5,423 bases of DNA from Eubacteriales bacterium (GTDB taxonomy: Bacteria > Bacillota_A > Clostridia > Christensenellales > Aristaeellaceae), in assembly GCA_028692205.1 (NCBI GenBank), contig JAQUXV010000209.1:1-5423 (forward strand), given 5' to 3'. Of the stretch, positions 4,247 to 5,423 are shown in pieces. A model generated the notes under the pieces. It saw only the letters and a list, made by a program, of their open reading frames with translations, was not told where the DNA came from and did not search any database. Position 1 is the stretch's first letter, and each line of letters opens with the position of its first letter. The position numbers and the translations under genes were made by a program.

Positions 4247-5423
4247 ATGAAGCTTGATACCCGCCGAACCCTGCGCGTAGGATTCGCTTTTCTGTCTATC
4301 TGCGCGTTCTGGCAACTTTACGACAACGTTGTTCCCCTCATCCTGAAATACACGTTCAAAATTGCGGATGGCCCCAGCGGTATCGTGATGTCGCTGGATA
4401 ATATACTGGCGTTATTCCTCCTGCCCTTCTTCGGCGCTTTGTCCGATAAGACCCGCACCCGTCTGGGGCGCAGAACACCCTATATTCTAGGCGGCACCAT
4501 CGCGGCCGTATTGCTGATGAATCTGTTGCCCATCGCGGATGCCCGGCATAGCTTGTGGCTATTCATCGTTTCGCTCGCGCTGCTGTTGGTGGCAATGGGC
4601 ACCTACCGTTCCCCCGCCGTAGCCCTGATGCCGGACGTTACGCCCAAGCCGCTGCGTTCCAAAGGCAACGCAATCATCAATTTGATGGGTACGCTCGGCG
4701 GTATTTATACATTGATCTTCACAAAGATTTTGGTGTTCAAACGAGCGGACGACACCAACGACTACACCTTCCTGTTTATAGCCGTCGCAGTGCTGATGCT
4801 GATCGCGGTGGGCGTGCTGATCGCAACCGTTCGGGAAAACCGCCTGGCGCAGGAAACAGCCGAGATCAACGATGCATATGACGCACAGGAGGCGGCCAAG
4901 CTGCCGCCCGCGGAGCGCAAAGCCGAAGAGCAAGCTCTGAAAGCCGCCCAGTCCGGCTTGAAGTCGCTTTCGCCGGAAATGCGCAACAGCCTGCTGCTGA
5001 TTCTCTTTTCCGTGTTTTTCTGGTTCATGGGCTACAACGCTGTGACAACTGTTTTCACTAAATACGTGATTACCCAGTGGGGTTACGACCTGAGCACCGC
5101 CTCCAATTTCCTGATGATCGCAACCGGCGCGGCAGTAATTTCCTACCTGCCGGTCGGTATCCTCTCCTCCCGTTTCGGCCGCAAGCGTATGATTCAGTTC
5201 GGCGTCGCTTTACTGGCGCTCGGCTTCGGTGTTCTGGGCCTTTTCGATCATTTTTCAAAGCTCCTCTACATCCTGTTCGCCGTAGTCGGCGTTGCGTGGG
5301 CGACCATCAACGTGAACAGCTACCCGATGGTTGTTGAAATCAGTAAAAGCGGCGATGTAGGCCAGTATACAGGCTACTATTACACCTTCTCCATGGCGGC
5401 GCAGATTGTTACGCCGATTCTGA
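4247..5423 (+). CDS. MFS/GPH-type sugar transporter (SLC45/sucrose-transporter-like), 3' end missing
   Basis: The frame runs from an ATG with AAGGAGG (4230-4236) ten bases upstream to the window edge, giving 392 residues without a stop. Related carriers are usually about 430-480 residues, so the last one or two helices are missing. Signatures: DNVVPLILKY (26-35) after helix 1, the loop 2-3 motif GALSDKTRTRLGRRTPYILG (63-82), YRSPAVALMPDVTP (120-133), the second-half counterpart GILSSRFGRKRM (304-315), NSYPMVVE (358-365) and GYYYTFSMAAQIVTPIL (376-392). These match the MFS branch around SLC45 and plant sucrose transporters, which move mono- or disaccharides with a cation, so a cytoplasmic-membrane sugar symporter is likely; the sugar is unknown. 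Between helices 6 and 7 (about 196-245) lies a charged, Ala/Glu/Lys-rich cytoplasmic loop. The gene has its own promoter, with two upstream dyads suggesting specific regulation. Confidence 0.88.
   Translation, partial: MKLDTRRTLRVGFAFLSICAFWQLYDNVVPLILKYTFKIADGPSGIVMSLDNILALFLLPFFGALSDKTRTRLGRRTPYILGGTIAAVLLMNLLPIADARHSLWLFIVSLALLLVAMGTYRSPAVALMPDVTPKPLRSKGNAIINLMGTLGGIYTLIFTKILVFKRADDTNDYTFLFIAVAVLMLIAVGVLIATVRENRLAQETAEINDAYDAQEAAKLPPAERKAEEQALKAAQSGLKSLSPEMRNSLLLILFSVFFWFMGYNAVTTVFTKYVITQWGYDLSTASNFLMIATGAAVISYLPVGILSSRFGRKRMIQFGVALLALGFGVLGLFDHFSKLLYILFAVVGVAWATINVNSYPMVVEISKSGDVGQYTGYYYTFSMAAQIVTPIL

Overview
The window looks like a chromosomal segment of a low-to-mid GC Gram-positive anaerobe, probably a gut-type clostridial Firmicute. 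This is inferred from strong AGGAGG-type ribosome binding sites, near-consensus sigma-A promoters with 17-nt spacers, compact hairpin-plus-T terminators, a tRNA gene with encoded CCA, and the mix of protein families. No species can be named from sequence alone. No phage, insertion sequence, CRISPR array or defence gene is visible.

Layout. (1) Positions 1-1555, plus strand: the 3' end of a TRAP transporter small permease (DctQ family) overlaps a complete large permease (DctM family) by four bases. The solute-binding protein is presumably upstream, outside the window. The unit ends at a textbook terminator with a TTCG loop, which runs directly into a second, 17-bp perfect hairpin. (2) Positions 1641-1843: a hairpin-rich spacer between convergent genes. 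(3) Positions 1844-2896, minus strand: a membrane redox protein with a four-helix cytochrome b-like domain, a Thr-rich linker and a C-terminal FMN-binding domain carrying the SGAT flavinylation motif. (4) Positions 3058-3228, minus strand: a self-contained tRNA-Pro(GGG) unit with promoter, tRNA and terminator all recognisable. (5) Positions 3297-3848, minus strand: a cysteine-rich YkgJ/UPF0153-like protein with its own promoter. (6) Positions 3849-4246: a divergent intergenic region with two opposed promoters and several dyads. (7) Positions 4247-5423, plus strand: an MFS/GPH-type sugar transporter resembling the SLC45/sucrose-transporter group, cut by the window end.

How the genes relate. 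The two transport systems (a sodium- or proton-driven TRAP carrier and an MFS symporter) fit an organism that scavenges organic acids and sugars. The cytochrome b/FMN protein is predicted to pass electrons from the cytoplasmic side of the membrane to an extracytoplasmic flavin. Apart from the TRAP pair, each gene appears to be its own transcription unit, so no shared pathway is demonstrated. The most interesting item is the cytochrome b-FMN protein. I see no convincing evidence of a wholly new multi-gene system.
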